A DNA stretch of 64,000 bases from Lachnospiraceae bacterium (GTDB taxonomy: Bacteria; Bacillota; Clostridia; Lachnospirales; Lachnospiraceae). The position numbers were made by a program, and so were the translations under genes. The notes beneath the pieces are model-generated. The model ran no database searches. It saw only the letters and a list, made by a program, of their open reading frames with translations, and was not told where the DNA came from. Below are positions 1 through 8,781 of the stretch, in pieces. Numbering within the stretch: position 1 is the first letter of the stretch; every line of letters starts with the position of its first letter. The stretch covers positions 1 through 64,000 of the forward strand of contig JAAWCE010000015.1 in the NCBI GenBank assembly GCA_022793065.1. Direction: 5' to 3'.

Positions 1-148
1 ACAAGGTAAATAATGTTGTCTTATAACTTCTGATGGAGGGGGAATTCCTCCTTCCGTTATATCTATATAGATTTATTAGATTGGACTTTGTAACTATTAA
101 CCAGTAGTCATTCTTGACTATACCATTATTATACTAGGAGATATAGAT
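1..148. other. Intergenic left edge
   Basis: No gene is supported here. The stretch is AT-rich and contains a short GGAGG/CCTCC inverted repeat near position 35. An AGGAG ribosome binding site at about 136-140 serves the small protein starting at 149. I could not place a convincing -35/-10 pair with normal spacing. Confidence 0.4.
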
Positions 149-385
149 ATGTGTACCTTATTTGAAGAAATTGCAAGAGAAAGTGAACTCAAAGGGAAAC
201 TTGAAGGCAAGGCGGAAGGCAAGGCAGAAGGCAAAGCGGAAGGAGAAGCCAAAGGTATTGTTGAGACAGGTTTTGATTTTGGCCTTTCCGAAAATGATAT
301 TTTAGAAAGATTACAGAATAAACTGAATGTGTCATTCCAAAAGGCCAAAGAGTACCTTGAAATGTTTGGCAGACAGACAGTATAA
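149..385 (+). CDS. Small Rpn-like C-terminal protein with GKAEG repeats
   Basis: A 78-residue protein. It opens with MCTLFEEIARE, continues into a lysine/glutamate/glycine repeat (GKAEG units, residues about 20-36), and ends in a short helical region with LQNKLNVSFQKAKEYLEMF. This is the layout of the C-terminal tail of Rpn-family recombination-promoting nucleases (PD-(D/E)XK transposase-like proteins) that are abundant in clostridia; the nuclease domain itself is absent. An AGGAG site lies 8 bases before the ATG, so it may be translated on its own. It could be a free-standing small protein or a remnant of a longer gene. Function unknown. Confidence 0.55.
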   Translation: MCTLFEEIARESELKGKLEGKAEGKAEGKAEGEAKGIVETGFDFGLSENDILERLQNKLNVSFQKAKEYLEMFGRQTV

Positions 386-391
386 CAAAGC

Positions 392-431
392 AACAGGGCC
401 AGTTTAGCTTCAGCACAAAACAGGCCCTGTT
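392..431. terminator. Hairpin terminator between convergent genes
   Basis: A perfect 9-bp stem AACAGGGCC/GGCCCTGTT with a 22-base loop sits between two convergent genes. An AT-rich tail (TTAATTTAATAAATTT) follows on the + strand. It probably ends the small Rpn-like gene and may also stop transcription from the VWA gene. Confidence 0.6.
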
Positions 432-443
432 AATTTAATAAAT

Positions 444-1646
444 TTATCGGTTGGACATCAGCTTTACCATAGCCTGATTTAAACCGTCCACAGTCAGCTT
501 ATACATGGGAAAAAGTTCTTTCACCGCTGTCTCCGCTTCCCGCCAGGGAGCTCTTCCCGGCGCCATCTTAGGATTCAGCCACACAATTTTCTTATACTTT
601 TTCTTTAGAAGCTGCAGCCACTCATATCCTGACAGCCCGCCGTTAGGCCCCCTGTAATTGCCCGTGTCAGAATACAATTCTTCCGGCGCCATAGCTGCAT
701 CTCCCACAATAATCACTTTATAGTCGCTGTCCACATTGCGGAACATCCATTCTGTATCCACCCAATCTCCATTTTCACATTCCGGCGTCTTATACATTTT
801 GCTGTAAATGCAGTTATGGAAATAGTAAGTTTTCACATCTTTATAATGATTGGATTTATGAATTGCCTGAAACAAATCGTTTAGCAGGCTGCTAAATGGA
901 ATCATAGTTCCGCCGGAATCCATAAGCAACAACAGTTTTACCGCATTCTTTCTGGGTTTTTGCATGACAATCTGAAGACATCCTCCATTGTTGCATGTCT
1001 TATCCACCGTACCATTGATGTCCAGTTCCGACTCCGGAATATCCAGCCTGCTAGAAAATTGCCGCAATTTCCGAAATGCCATCTGGAACTGTCTGTTGTC
1101 CAACACCCTATCGTCCCGAAAATCCCGATATTTTCTGGCGCCAACCACGGAAAAAGCAGACTGGTAGCCGGTTTTGCCGCCCACTCTCACACCGCCTACA
1201 TTACCCCCCATATTTCCAAAGGAGGTTTTACCCATAGTGCCAATCCAAAAACTGCCCCCATTGTGTTCTGTATCCTGGTCCCGCAGACGCTGCTTAAAGG
1301 TTTCTTCCACATCTTCCTTGTCCACCTGGAGATCCTCCATCTGATTTAAATGGTTCCTGGCCTCTTCATGGGCCAATTCCATCATATCAGATTTATCCAG
1401 CCACCGGAGCATTTCCTTCCCCACCTGGGTTTCATGCTGTGCCGCTTTAAAACATTCTTCAAACGCCATATCAAACTTATCAAAATCCGTCTCGCTTTTT
1501 ACCAGTATCATGCGTGCCACATAATAAAATTGGGTCAGCGAACTTTCGCATAGTCCCATGTCCAGCGCTTCCTGTAAAGTCAGCCATTCCCCCAACGTTA
1601 CCCGCAGTCCTTTTTCCCTTAAGGTCTCAAAAAATTTTATAAACAT
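444..1646 (-). CDS. VWA domain protein, CoxE-like
   Basis: About 400 residues. The N-terminal half is helical and charged; a von Willebrand A-type domain follows from about residue 235. The metal-site motif reads LLLMDSGGTM at residues 240-249 (D243-S-G-G-T247), where the usual MIDAS is DxSxS, so the site is non-canonical. Proteins of this kind act with MoxR-type AAA+ ATPases in metal-centre or complex maturation, and the ATPase is encoded about 100 bases upstream on the same strand. I chose the ATG at 1646 over a GTG at 1667, which has no ribosome binding site. The substrate cannot be told from sequence. Confidence 0.8.
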   Translation of the reverse strand: MFIKFFETLREKGLRVTLGEWLTLQEALDMGLCESSLTQFYYVARMILVKSETDFDKFDMAFEECFKAAQHETQVGKEMLRWLDKSDMMELAHEEARNHLNQMEDLQVDKEDVEETFKQRLRDQDTEHNGGSFWIGTMGKTSFGNMGGNVGGVRVGGKTGYQSAFSVVGARKYRDFRDDRVLDNRQFQMAFRKLRQFSSRLDIPESELDINGTVDKTCNNGGCLQIVMQKPRKNAVKLLLLMDSGGTMIPFSSLLNDLFQAIHKSNHYKDVKTYYFHNCIYSKMYKTPECENGDWVDTEWMFRNVDSDYKVIIVGDAAMAPEELYSDTGNYRGPNGGLSGYEWLQLLKKKYKKIVWLNPKMAPGRAPWREAETAVKELFPMYKLTVDGLNQAMVKLMSNR

Positions 1647-1746
1647 GCCAACCCACTTTCCCACCACTTTTAAACAGATCTTTTTACCCTTTTGCTTTTC
1701 ACGATAATCGCTTCAATCCTTTTTCTTATCACTATGTTTTCAGCCA

Positions 1747-2565
1747 TCACAAATTTGGTTCCTGTCTGACCAATTGCAGATCTTCATCTTTTTTCACTAC
1801 CACGCCGATAAAAGGCAATGCCTTTCTGATGGTATCTGCCGAAATGCCGCCGATCTGCAGAGCGTTCACCCAGTCTATCAGCTCCGAAGTACTGGGTTTC
1901 TTGCGGATATCACGAATTGCCCTGATGTTATAAAATACTTCCATGGCATTTTTCAGCAAATGTTCCTCCACTTCCGGAAAATGCACTTTTACTATCTCTT
2001 CCATCAATTCTTTGGAAGGGAAATCAATATAATGAAAGATGCAGCGACGAAGAAAGGCATCTGGCAACTCTTTCTCCGCATTGGAGGTAATCATGACAAT
2101 GGGGCGCTGTTTTGCCTTTACCGTGCGCTTTGTCTCATTGATATAGAATTCCATCTGATCTAATTCCCACAGAAGATCATTGGGGAATTCCAAATCAGCC
2201 TTATCAATCTCATCAATCAAAAGAACCACCTGTTCTTCGCTGTCAAAAGCTTCTCCCAACTTTCCAAGCTTAATATATCGGGCAATATCGTTTACCCCTT
2301 CCTCTCCAAATTGACCGTCATAGAGGCGCTGGATAGTATCATACACATACAGTCCCTCCTGGGCCTTTGTGGTTGATTTGATATTCCAAATTATCAGCTT
2401 TTTCCCCAAAGCCTTTGCCACAGCCTCCGCAAGCATGGTTTTACCTGTCCCAGGTTCCCCCTTAATCAAAAGAGGCTTCTTCAGCGCAATGGCAATATTA
2501 ACGCTGGCCATTAACTCTTCACTGGCTACATACTGGCTTGTTCCCTGAAATCCCTGCTGTTCCAT
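1747..2565 (-). CDS. MoxR-type AAA+ ATPase
   Basis: A 272-residue AAA+ ATPase. Walker A is GEPGTGKT (about residues 36-43) and Walker B is VVLLIDEIDKAD (about 113-124). A sensor-1 region IVMITSN and a candidate arginine finger region DAFLRRC follow. MoxR-family ATPases work as chaperone-like partners of VWA proteins, and a VWA gene lies directly downstream, so the two probably form one functional pair. The start at 2565 has an AAAGGTG site about 8 bases upstream; in-frame extension to 2649 would run into the predicted promoter and is unlikely. Confidence 0.85.
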   Translation of the reverse strand: MEQQGFQGTSQYVASEELMASVNIAIALKKPLLIKGEPGTGKTMLAEAVAKALGKKLIIWNIKSTTKAQEGLYVYDTIQRLYDGQFGEEGVNDIARYIKLGKLGEAFDSEEQVVLLIDEIDKADLEFPNDLLWELDQMEFYINETKRTVKAKQRPIVMITSNAEKELPDAFLRRCIFHYIDFPSKELMEEIVKVHFPEVEEHLLKNAMEVFYNIRAIRDIRKKPSTSELIDWVNALQIGGISADTIRKALPFIGVVVKKDEDLQLVRQEPNL

Positions 2566-2649
2566 TATTTTACACACCTTTCGTTTGACAATTTTCCATG
2601 CTGCCATATACAATATTGTTGCCAAAATCAACCCACTGCAAAATAACAC

Positions 2650-2658
2650 ATTATATCA
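2650..2658 (-). promoter_or_regulatory. Extended -10 promoter for the MoxR/VWA pair
   Basis: Read on the - strand this is TGATATAAT, a TGn extension plus a perfect TATAAT. No good -35 hexamer is visible at 16-18 bases. Transcription would begin near 2643, giving a leader of roughly 78 bases before the ATPase start at 2565. The rest of 2566-2758 shows nothing recognisable. Confidence 0.45.
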
Positions 2659-2758
2659 AAATTCATATATGGCAAAACATGTGGTTTCTCACTTCTTTTC
2701 CGCCCAAATCTTTTACATCACAAACACAACGTTTTTAACATAACCTGGCACCTTTTTC

Positions 2759-2787
2759 TTGAAAATCCCTCTTATTCATGTTACGAT
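2759..2787 (+). promoter_or_regulatory. metF promoter
   Basis: A -35 TTGAAA (2759-2764) and a -10 TACGAT (2782-2787) are separated by exactly 17 bases. Transcription would start near 2794, giving a leader of about 90 bases before metF. Confidence 0.5.
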
Positions 2788-2837
2788 ATTCCTGACTTAA
2801 AATCAAGTCCAAACTGATGAAAGGAAAAATATTAAAA

Positions 2838-2865
2838 AACAGTTCGTCAATCTGACCAAACTGTT
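2838..2865 (+). promoter_or_regulatory. Hairpin in the metF leader
   Basis: AACAGTT and AACTGTT form a 7-bp outer stem around an inner GTCA/TGAC stem with an ATC loop. It lies 19 bases before the metF start, just ahead of the GGGAAA ribosome binding site. It does not resemble a SAM or T-box riboswitch that I know. A regulatory role is only a guess. Confidence 0.3.
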
Positions 2866-2884
2866 ACAATATGGGAAACAAATC

Positions 2885-3742
2885 ATGATAAAAGATATGT
2901 TTGAACACAAGCGCACTCTTTCTTTTGAAGTATTCCCCCCCAAAAAAGACGGAGAGTTTAAGGCTGCTTTTGAAACTTTAGATGCTTTGGGAAAATTATC
3001 CCCAGATTTTATCAGCGTTACCTACGGAGCCGGCGGAAGCCGTTCGGGCAAAACGGTGGAAATTGCCTCCTACATTCAGAATACATTGAAAATTGATGCT
3101 ATGGCTCATTTGACCTGTGTGGGCAGCAAGCGAGAAGAACTCCTAAAAATTGCCCAAAGCTTAAAAGCCGAAAACATAAATTACATCCTTGCATTGCGGG
3201 GTGATAAGCCAAAAGATATGAGCGACGAACAGTTCGCCTCCAGAGATTTTGCTCATGCCAACGATTTAATTGCTTTTTTAAAAGAAAATACTTCTCTGCA
3301 TATGGCCGGTGCATGTTATCCCGAAAAGCATTTTGAATGTTTCAGTATGGAATCCGATTTAAACAATTTGAAAAGAAAGCAAGATGCGGGTGCAGAGTTA
3401 TTCATCAGTCAATTATTTTTTGATAATGATTTCTATTACACTTTTTTGGAAAAGGCAGAGAAAAAAGGCATCTCCATACCCATATGTGCCGGCATCATGC
3501 CAATTACCGCCGCAAAACAACTGGGCACCACCGTTACCCTGTCAGGTTCCAGCGTTCCAAAGGCATTGACGGATTTAATTGCAACTTATGGGGATAACCC
3601 TGATGATATGAAAAAAGCCGGAATTGATTTTGCCATCCGCCAGATCCGGGATTTACAAGAAAACGGGGTAAATGACATTCATCTCTATACCATGAATAAA
3701 CCTCAAATGGCAGCCGAAATTACAAAGTCCATTTATCGTTAA
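2885..3742 (+). CDS. metF: Methylenetetrahydrofolate reductase
   Basis: A 285-residue protein of the MetF family, which reduces 5,10-methylenetetrahydrofolate to 5-methyltetrahydrofolate, the methyl donor for methionine synthesis (or, in acetogens, for the methyl branch of the Wood-Ljungdahl pathway). Family landmarks are SFEVFPPK near the N-terminus, TYGAGGS around residue 45, and RGDKP around residue 105. Length is normal for the single-domain bacterial enzyme. It stands alone on the + strand with its own promoter and a terminator, so it is probably monocistronic. No partner methyltransferase gene is next to it. Confidence 0.93.
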   Translation: MIKDMFEHKRTLSFEVFPPKKDGEFKAAFETLDALGKLSPDFISVTYGAGGSRSGKTVEIASYIQNTLKIDAMAHLTCVGSKREELLKIAQSLKAENINYILALRGDKPKDMSDEQFASRDFAHANDLIAFLKENTSLHMAGACYPEKHFECFSMESDLNNLKRKQDAGAELFISQLFFDNDFYYTFLEKAEKKGISIPICAGIMPITAAKQLGTTVTLSGSSVPKALTDLIATYGDNPDDMKKAGIDFAIRQIRDLQENGVNDIHLYTMNKPQMAAEITKSIYR

Positions 3743-3773
3743 AGGGATAAGGATCACTGTCAAAAAACGACAT

Positions 3774-3816
3774 AAAATAATGTGTCTTTCATACTTCTCA
3801 AAGACACATTATTTTT
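3774..3816. terminator. Bidirectional terminator between metF and gpsA
   Basis: A strong stem, AATAATGTGTCTTT paired with AAAGACACATTATT, is followed by a run of T on the + strand. It also carries an A-rich left flank, so it can act for gpsA on the - strand. It sits between two convergent genes. Confidence 0.85.
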
Positions 3817-3854
3817 TCATCTGCTTTTTATGCTGTCTCTCTAACCTTCACTGA

Positions 3855-4868
3855 TTATGCTTCCGGCCAGGGCAAATCTGACACTTCCAACTTCTTATCT
3901 CGAAGCATCAATTCCTTTACTGCCTGGTCTGCGCTTTTACCTCCAAACAAAATTTCATTGACCTGCTCAATAATGGGCAATTGTACCTGGTATTTCCGGG
4001 CCAGTTCCATAGCGGCTTTTGCAGAGTGAACACCTTCTACCGCCATTCCAACCTCAGCCATTGCCTCTTCATAACGCTTGCCCTGTCCAATCAAAATACC
4101 GGTCCGACGGTTTCTGGAATGCATGCTGGCACAGGTAACAATCAAATCTCCAATCCCTGTCAGCCCGCAAAACGTCTCAAATTTTCCACCCATTGCAGTC
4201 CCCAGCCTGGCAATCTCCGTGATGCCCCTTGTAATCAATGCCGCCTTAGTATTGTCGCCATAGCCCAGCCCGTCCGCAATTCCGGCAGCCAGCGCTACCA
4301 CATTTTTCAGAGAACCGCCCAATTCCATTCCCAGAATATCCGGGCTGATATAGACACGGAATACTTCATTCATAAATAATCCACGAATATACTCTGCGGT
4401 AGATTTGGATTTTGCGCCTACTACAATGGTTGTTGGAACACCCCGTCCCACTTCCTCCGCATGAGACGGACCGGACATGACAGCCACATCTGCCTGCGGA
4501 ATCTCCTCTGCAATCATTTCCGAAAGAGTCATTAATGTATGTGCTTCAATTCCTTTCGCCACATTTAGGATCTTTTGTTTGGGGACGACCAGACTACACA
4601 TACGCTTCGCTGTTTCCCTGGTGTAAGAACTTGCCACTGCCATTACCAAAAGATCCTGCCCCTCCACTGCTGCGGCATCCTCTGTCGTAAAGATTACATT
4701 TTGCCCCAGTTTCACTCCCGGCAGCATTTTATGCTCGTGGTTCTCCCGAAGCATTGCTATTTCCTGTTCCAATGCCGACCACACAGTTACCTGATGTCCG
4801 TTTTTTTCCAGCAATACCGCCAGGGCAATTCCCCAGCTTCCCCCGCCAATCATACCTATTTTTGCCAT
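3855..4868 (-). CDS. gpsA: NAD(P)-dependent glycerol-3-phosphate dehydrogenase
   Basis: A 337-residue cytosolic enzyme that reduces dihydroxyacetone phosphate to sn-glycerol-3-phosphate, the backbone for phospholipids. The N-terminal Rossmann motif is IGGGSWGIALA (about residues 7-17). The C-terminal helical domain carries GGSLKNVVALAAG, containing the conserved lysine, and a GDNTKAALITRG stretch. The start at 4868 has an AGAGGT site and gives the canonical MAKIGMIGGGSWG N-terminus. It lies downstream of plsY, whose product uses this glycerol-3-phosphate, so the pair makes sense metabolically. Confidence 0.95.
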   Translation of the reverse strand: MAKIGMIGGGSWGIALAVLLEKNGHQVTVWSALEQEIAMLRENHEHKMLPGVKLGQNVIFTTEDAAAVEGQDLLVMAVASSYTRETAKRMCSLVVPKQKILNVAKGIEAHTLMTLSEMIAEEIPQADVAVMSGPSHAEEVGRGVPTTIVVGAKSKSTAEYIRGLFMNEVFRVYISPDILGMELGGSLKNVVALAAGIADGLGYGDNTKAALITRGITEIARLGTAMGGKFETFCGLTGIGDLIVTCASMHSRNRRTGILIGQGKRYEEAMAEVGMAVEGVHSAKAAMELARKYQVQLPIIEQVNEILFGGKSADQAVKELMLRDKKLEVSDLPWPEA

Positions 4869-5069
4869 AAAACCTCTTTTCCGCAGACAATGTTCTCTGC
4901 CCTGTTTCTTTTTCTTCCGCATCAAATAAGCAAATCCATATGTCTCCAACTACATTGTATCCTTAGCATCTTTTCCTTTAAAACCTATATCTTTACATCA
5001 TTTCATTATCACCATTTTGCATTTTTTCTTTCATAAAATTTCCTTCTGCTGCAAAATGATCAATCCGCA

Positions 5070-5747
5070 TCACTTTTTGGGATTGCTCTCTTCCGCTTCC
5101 ACCTTATTTTTCTTGAATAAGTACGTTTTTCGCTCATTCCCATGAAGCAACCGCACAATATTTTCCCTGTGTTTCCAATAAGCCATTCCGGCCAAAATAC
5201 CTGACAGGGCATACATTTCATAAAGTTGTACCTGAGAAAGTCCGCCAAAAAGTCCACTCTGTCCACAGAGCACCATCTGTATCACAAATGCTGCATACAC
5301 AAGAAGCGACCCAAGGGAAACCAAATGTGTCGTAAAAAATGTACCAAAGAAAACCAACACACCCATGACAATAAAATAGGGATGGAACGATAAAATTAAC
5401 CCTGCCGTAGCAGCTATGCCCTTTCCGCCTTTAAAATTCATATAAAAGGGATAATTATGTCCCAAAATGGCTCCGGCTCCCGCGTAAAGACTAAGTAAAT
5501 AAATCATATCCGGATAAATTCGTCCAAATGTAAGCCGCACGATCCACACCGCCGCCATACATTTCAGGCAGTCTCCTGCCAATACAATCAGTCCCGCTTT
5601 GGTTCCCAGTACCCGAAGCGTGTTCGTAGTACCGGCGTTGCCGCTGCCGTGCTGCCTGATATCTATCCCATGAGCCTTTCCATAAAAATAAGCTGTCTGG
5701 AACAAACCAAATACATAACCGATGATTAAACAGATTACTCTTTCCAT
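5070..5747 (-). CDS. plsY: Glycerol-3-phosphate acyltransferase PlsY
   Basis: A 225-residue membrane protein that transfers the acyl group of acyl-phosphate to glycerol-3-phosphate, giving lysophosphatidate. Family motif 1 is GSGNAGTTN (residues 34-42) and motif 2 is the GHNYP...FKGGKG region (about 95-110). Several hydrophobic segments span the protein. It starts 2 bases after the der stop, so it is translationally close to der. The acyl-phosphate donor is made by PlsX, encoded at 36 kb in this window. The C-terminal tail (KKNKVEAEESNPKK) is hydrophilic. Confidence 0.93.
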   Translation of the reverse strand: MERVICLIIGYVFGLFQTAYFYGKAHGIDIRQHGSGNAGTTNTLRVLGTKAGLIVLAGDCLKCMAAVWIVRLTFGRIYPDMIYLLSLYAGAGAILGHNYPFYMNFKGGKGIAATAGLILSFHPYFIVMGVLVFFGTFFTTHLVSLGSLLVYAAFVIQMVLCGQSGLFGGLSQVQLYEMYALSGILAGMAYWKHRENIVRLLHGNERKTYLFKKNKVEAEESNPKK

Positions 5748-5749
5748 TT

Positions 5750-7087
5750 TTATTTTTTTTCACTCCGTTCTCTGATAATAAACCGAAGGGGAGTTCCTCT
5801 GAACCCAAATGTCTCCCGAATCTGATTTTCAATATATCTGGTATAAGAAAAGTGCATTAATTCTTTATCATTCACAAAAATTACAAATGTGGGCGGTTTA
5901 ACCGATACCTGGGTAATATAGTACAATCTAAGCCTTTTTCCCTTATCGGCCGGCGGCTGTTGTAAGGCAACCGCTTCCGCCATTATTTCGTTCAGCACAC
6001 CTGTGGCCACTCTCATAGCATGATTTTCACTTACAATATCAATAATTTCAAAAAGTTTAGACAATCTTTGACCCGTTTTCGCAGACACAAAGACAATTTC
6101 CGCATAAGGCATATAAGATAGCGTGGTCCGTATTTTTTCTGTAACACGATAAATCGTCTTATCATCCTTCTCTACGGCATCCCATTTGTTCACGGCTATA
6201 ATTACCGCTTTTCCCCGTTCATGGGCAATTCCGGCTATCTTTGCGTCCTGCTCCGTGACGCCTTCCACGGCGTCAATCATCAGTACCACCACATCCGCCC
6301 GCTCCACTGCCCCAACAGTGCGCACCACCATAAAATGCTCCAACTCTTCCTTCACTTTATTTTTCCTGCGAAGTCCGGCCGTATCAATAAAAACATATTC
6401 TTTTCCATCCCGCGTAATCTCCGTGTCCACTGCATCCCTGGTAGTGCCTGCAATATCAGATACAATCAGACGATTTTCCCCCACCAACTTATTGATCAAA
6501 GAAGACTTTCCCACATTGGGTTTTCCTACAATGGCTATCCTGGGTTTGTCTTCCTCTTCCTCATCTCCTTCCGTATCTTCAAAATAAGAAATCACTTCAT
6601 CCAGCATATCTCCCAGTCCAAGCTTATTCACCGCCGAAATTGCATGAGGTTCCCCAATGCCCAGATTGTAAAATTCATACACATCCCCCATAAATTTCTG
6701 AAAACTATCCACCTTATTGACCACCAATACCACCGGTTTATGTGAACGACGCAGCATATCCGCCACCTTCGCATCCGCGTCCAATAGCCCCTGTTTCACA
6801 TCCACAAGAAAAATAATCACATCCGCCGTTTCAATGGCAATCTGTGCCTGCTCTCTCATCTGTGACAAAATCACATCCTTACTGTCAGGCTCAATTCCCC
6901 CAGTATCTATCAAAGTAAACATTTTGTCCAGCCAGGTAACATCCGCATAAATCCTATCCCTGGTTATTCCGGGGGTATCTTTTACAATAGAAATATTTTC
7001 TCCAGCCAAAGCGTTAAACAGCGTGGATTTTCCCACATTTGGTCTTCCCACCACCGCAACGATCGGCTTATTTTTTCTCTTTGCCAT
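5750..7087 (-). CDS. der: Ribosome biogenesis GTPase Der (EngA)
   Basis: A 445-residue essential GTPase for 50S subunit assembly. It has two tandem GTPase domains: P-loops GRPNVGKS (14-21) and GKPNVGKS (188-195), each followed by a DTGG or DTAG G3 motif and an NKVD or NKWD G4 motif. An acidic linker ([11 protein letters not shown], about 170-180) joins them. The C-terminal KH-like domain follows. The ATG is preceded by AGGAGGTG. The gene is the second of a DUF512-der-plsY-gpsA run, a common clostridial order. Confidence 0.96.
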   Translation of the reverse strand: MAKRKNKPIVAVVGRPNVGKSTLFNALAGENISIVKDTPGITRDRIYADVTWLDKMFTLIDTGGIEPDSKDVILSQMREQAQIAIETADVIIFLVDVKQGLLDADAKVADMLRRSHKPVVLVVNKVDSFQKFMGDVYEFYNLGIGEPHAISAVNKLGLGDMLDEVISYFEDTEGDEEEEDKPRIAIVGKPNVGKSSLINKLVGENRLIVSDIAGTTRDAVDTEITRDGKEYVFIDTAGLRRKNKVKEELEHFMVVRTVGAVERADVVVLMIDAVEGVTEQDAKIAGIAHERGKAVIIAVNKWDAVEKDDKTIYRVTEKIRTTLSYMPYAEIVFVSAKTGQRLSKLFEIIDIVSENHAMRVATGVLNEIMAEAVALQQPPADKGKRLRLYYITQVSVKPPTFVIFVNDKELMHFSYTRYIENQIRETFGFRGTPLRFIIRERSEKK

Positions 7088-7138
7088 ATTTACACCTCCT
7101 AGTGTACCTAATAAGAGGGTGTAAAACCCCCGTCTTTA
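7088..7138 (-). promoter_or_regulatory. der leader hairpin, copy 2 of a duplicated leader
   Basis: On the - strand this reads GTAAAGACGGGGG, an AT-rich loop, CCCTCTTAT, a short spacer and AGGAGGTGTA before the der ATG. It closely matches the leader of the DUF512 gene at 8611-8660: the GTAAAGA start, the CCCTCTTAT arm and the GGAGGTGTA site are shared. A GGG/CCC stem is possible in both. Confidence 0.5.
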
Positions 7139-7176
7139 CTAAAATAGCATTGTTCCATAATTTCATGCGCGTCAAC

Positions 7177-8610
7177 CTAATGACAAAAATAGCAGTTTAC
7201 AATTTTTTCCACAAAATCATACCCGCTTGATTTTACAATATTAATGGGCACTTGTAAAGCCTTTTCCAAATCTCTTACTCTCATATCGTCTAAAAATATA
7301 TCTTCCCCGCTGCGAAGCATATTTTCAGGCAGCAAAAGGCAACGCCCTAAGTCTTTGTCTTTTAATTGTGTCAGTAAATCCTGCCCTGTAAGCAGACCTG
7401 AAACCGTAATTTTTTCTCCGAAAAAATAATTGGTAACAGGATATACATATATACACAGCCCCGTATACTTTTCCATCATTCTATCCGCCATCTTTTGCAG
7501 ATAAGGATACGCCAGCCAGCCTGTGGCAATTGCCAGCTCACATTGCCCCGGCTTTTTATCCTGTTCTACGCCGCCCTTACCATCTTGCGCCGCGCTGCTG
7601 CCTTGCCGTTCTAAGGCGTCTTCAAATTCCTCTGTCAAAAGCCTCAACATCCCAACGCCGTTTTCCAACTGCAAATATCCGTCATAACGCCCCTCTTCAG
7701 GCATTTCCCTGTCCGCAAGAATATACCATTCATCACTGGCATGTACAAAATGAATCCCATAACGTGCAAAACAATCTCTCTGATACCCTTCTATGGTATC
7801 AATAACACGGATTGCATCCTTCTTTGTAAACGCTTCCAGAGGATATAACCCTTCCCTATACTTGGTAAGTCCCACCGGCACCACTGAAACACTCTCTAAT
7901 TCCGGAATATACCCCATCAGTTTTTCAATGCTGTACTCCAACTCTTTTCCATCATTGAGCCCTTTGCAGAGTACGATCTGCCCATTCATTCGGATGCCTG
8001 CCTCATGCAGTATATCCACTTTTTTCAGGGCCTCCCCTGCAAACCGATTGTTCAGCATCCGGCAGCGAAGCTCAGGATTCATAGTATGAAAAGAAATATT
8101 AATGGGTGAAAGACGATATCTGCATATCCTTTTCATATCATCGTCGGACATATTGGTCAAGGTGACATAATTTCCCTGTAAAAAAGAAAGCCTGGAGTCA
8201 TCATCTTTAAAGTATAATGTTTCCCTCATTCCGGGAGGCATTTGATCAATAAAACAAAACACACACTGATTGCGGCAATGCCTATACTCATCCATCAGTC
8301 CGTTTTCAAAGACAATCCCCAAATCCTCATCCGGCTCCTTCTCCACTTCCAAAAGCCACTGCTCCCCCTGGGGCTTTTCTATCAGGAGTTCAATATACGT
8401 ATTCTGAATCATATACTGATAATCAAATACATCCGTTATCTCCATAAATCCGGCTTCCGCCGTTTCTTCCCCTTCGCTTGCAACAGCTTCCGTATATGCT
8501 CCGGTTCGTTCCTCCGGGGTTCTAATGCCCAACAGCCTGTCCCCTCTCTCAATTCCTAATTCCCCGGCAATACTTTCCGGAAGAACGCTTTCCACAATAT
8601 GTCCTTTCAT
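7177..8610 (-). CDS. DUF512 radical-SAM family protein
   Basis: A 477-residue protein of the DUF512 family (PDZ-like N-terminus followed by a radical-SAM-type domain). The first 40 residues resemble a PDZ-like segment (SIAGELGIERGDRLLGI). A cysteine cluster C112-x3-C-x2-C119 (CRNQCVFC) matches a 4Fe-4S radical-SAM binding loop. A hydrophilic insert (SSAAQDGKGGVEQDKK) lies near residue 340. The biochemical role of the family is not established; its steady neighbour is der. The start has a strong GGGAGGTG site. Confidence 0.85.
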   Translation of the reverse strand: MKGHIVESVLPESIAGELGIERGDRLLGIRTPEERTGAYTEAVASEGEETAEAGFMEITDVFDYQYMIQNTYIELLIEKPQGEQWLLEVEKEPDEDLGIVFENGLMDEYRHCRNQCVFCFIDQMPPGMRETLYFKDDDSRLSFLQGNYVTLTNMSDDDMKRICRYRLSPINISFHTMNPELRCRMLNNRFAGEALKKVDILHEAGIRMNGQIVLCKGLNDGKELEYSIEKLMGYIPELESVSVVPVGLTKYREGLYPLEAFTKKDAIRVIDTIEGYQRDCFARYGIHFVHASDEWYILADREMPEEGRYDGYLQLENGVGMLRLLTEEFEDALERQGSSAAQDGKGGVEQDKKPGQCELAIATGWLAYPYLQKMADRMMEKYTGLCIYVYPVTNYFFGEKITVSGLLTGQDLLTQLKDKDLGRCLLLPENMLRSGEDIFLDDMRVRDLEKALQVPINIVKSSGYDFVEKIVNCYFCH

Positions 8611-8660
8611 CTGTACACCTCCCTGTGCGTTTTATAAGAGGGCAACGCCCTCTCTTTACA
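8611..8660 (-). promoter_or_regulatory. Leader hairpin of the DUF512 gene, copy 1
   Basis: On the - strand, GTAAAGAGAGGGC-GTT-GCCCTCTTAT forms a 6-bp GAGGGC/GCCCTC stem ahead of GGGAGGTGTA and the ATG. The same arrangement precedes der at 7088-7138. A possible -10 (TATAGA) with a weak -35 (TTGGGC) lies just upstream, at about 8664-8692. Confidence 0.5.
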
Positions 8661-8714
8661 TATACCAATCTATATTCTTTACCACTCCATTGCCCAAACC
8701 AAAGCAGAAATCCC

Positions 8715-8743
8715 TTGACGTGTCACCGACATAATGTTATAAA
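8715..8743 (+). promoter_or_regulatory. prs promoter
   Basis: A -35 TTGACG (8715-8720), a 17-base spacer and a -10 TATAAA (8738-8743). The -10 overlaps an alternative upstream ATG at 8743, which therefore cannot be the translation start. Confidence 0.65.
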
Positions 8744-8781
8744 TGAATTATCAAACCAAAGAGCAGCAAATGGAGGTTATC

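Noticed and set aside
34..52. GGAGG/CCTCC repeat at the left edge as a regulatory hairpin
   Set aside because: Only 5 bp of stem and no gene context on the left; not enough to support a call.
2650..2884. SAM or T-box riboswitch before metF
   Set aside because: Only a small local hairpin is present; the conserved cores of these riboswitches are missing and the leader is too short.
4993..5034. A 13-codon frame with an AAGGA site between plsY and gpsA
   Set aside because: Too short and without recognisable content; probably chance in an AT-rich gap.
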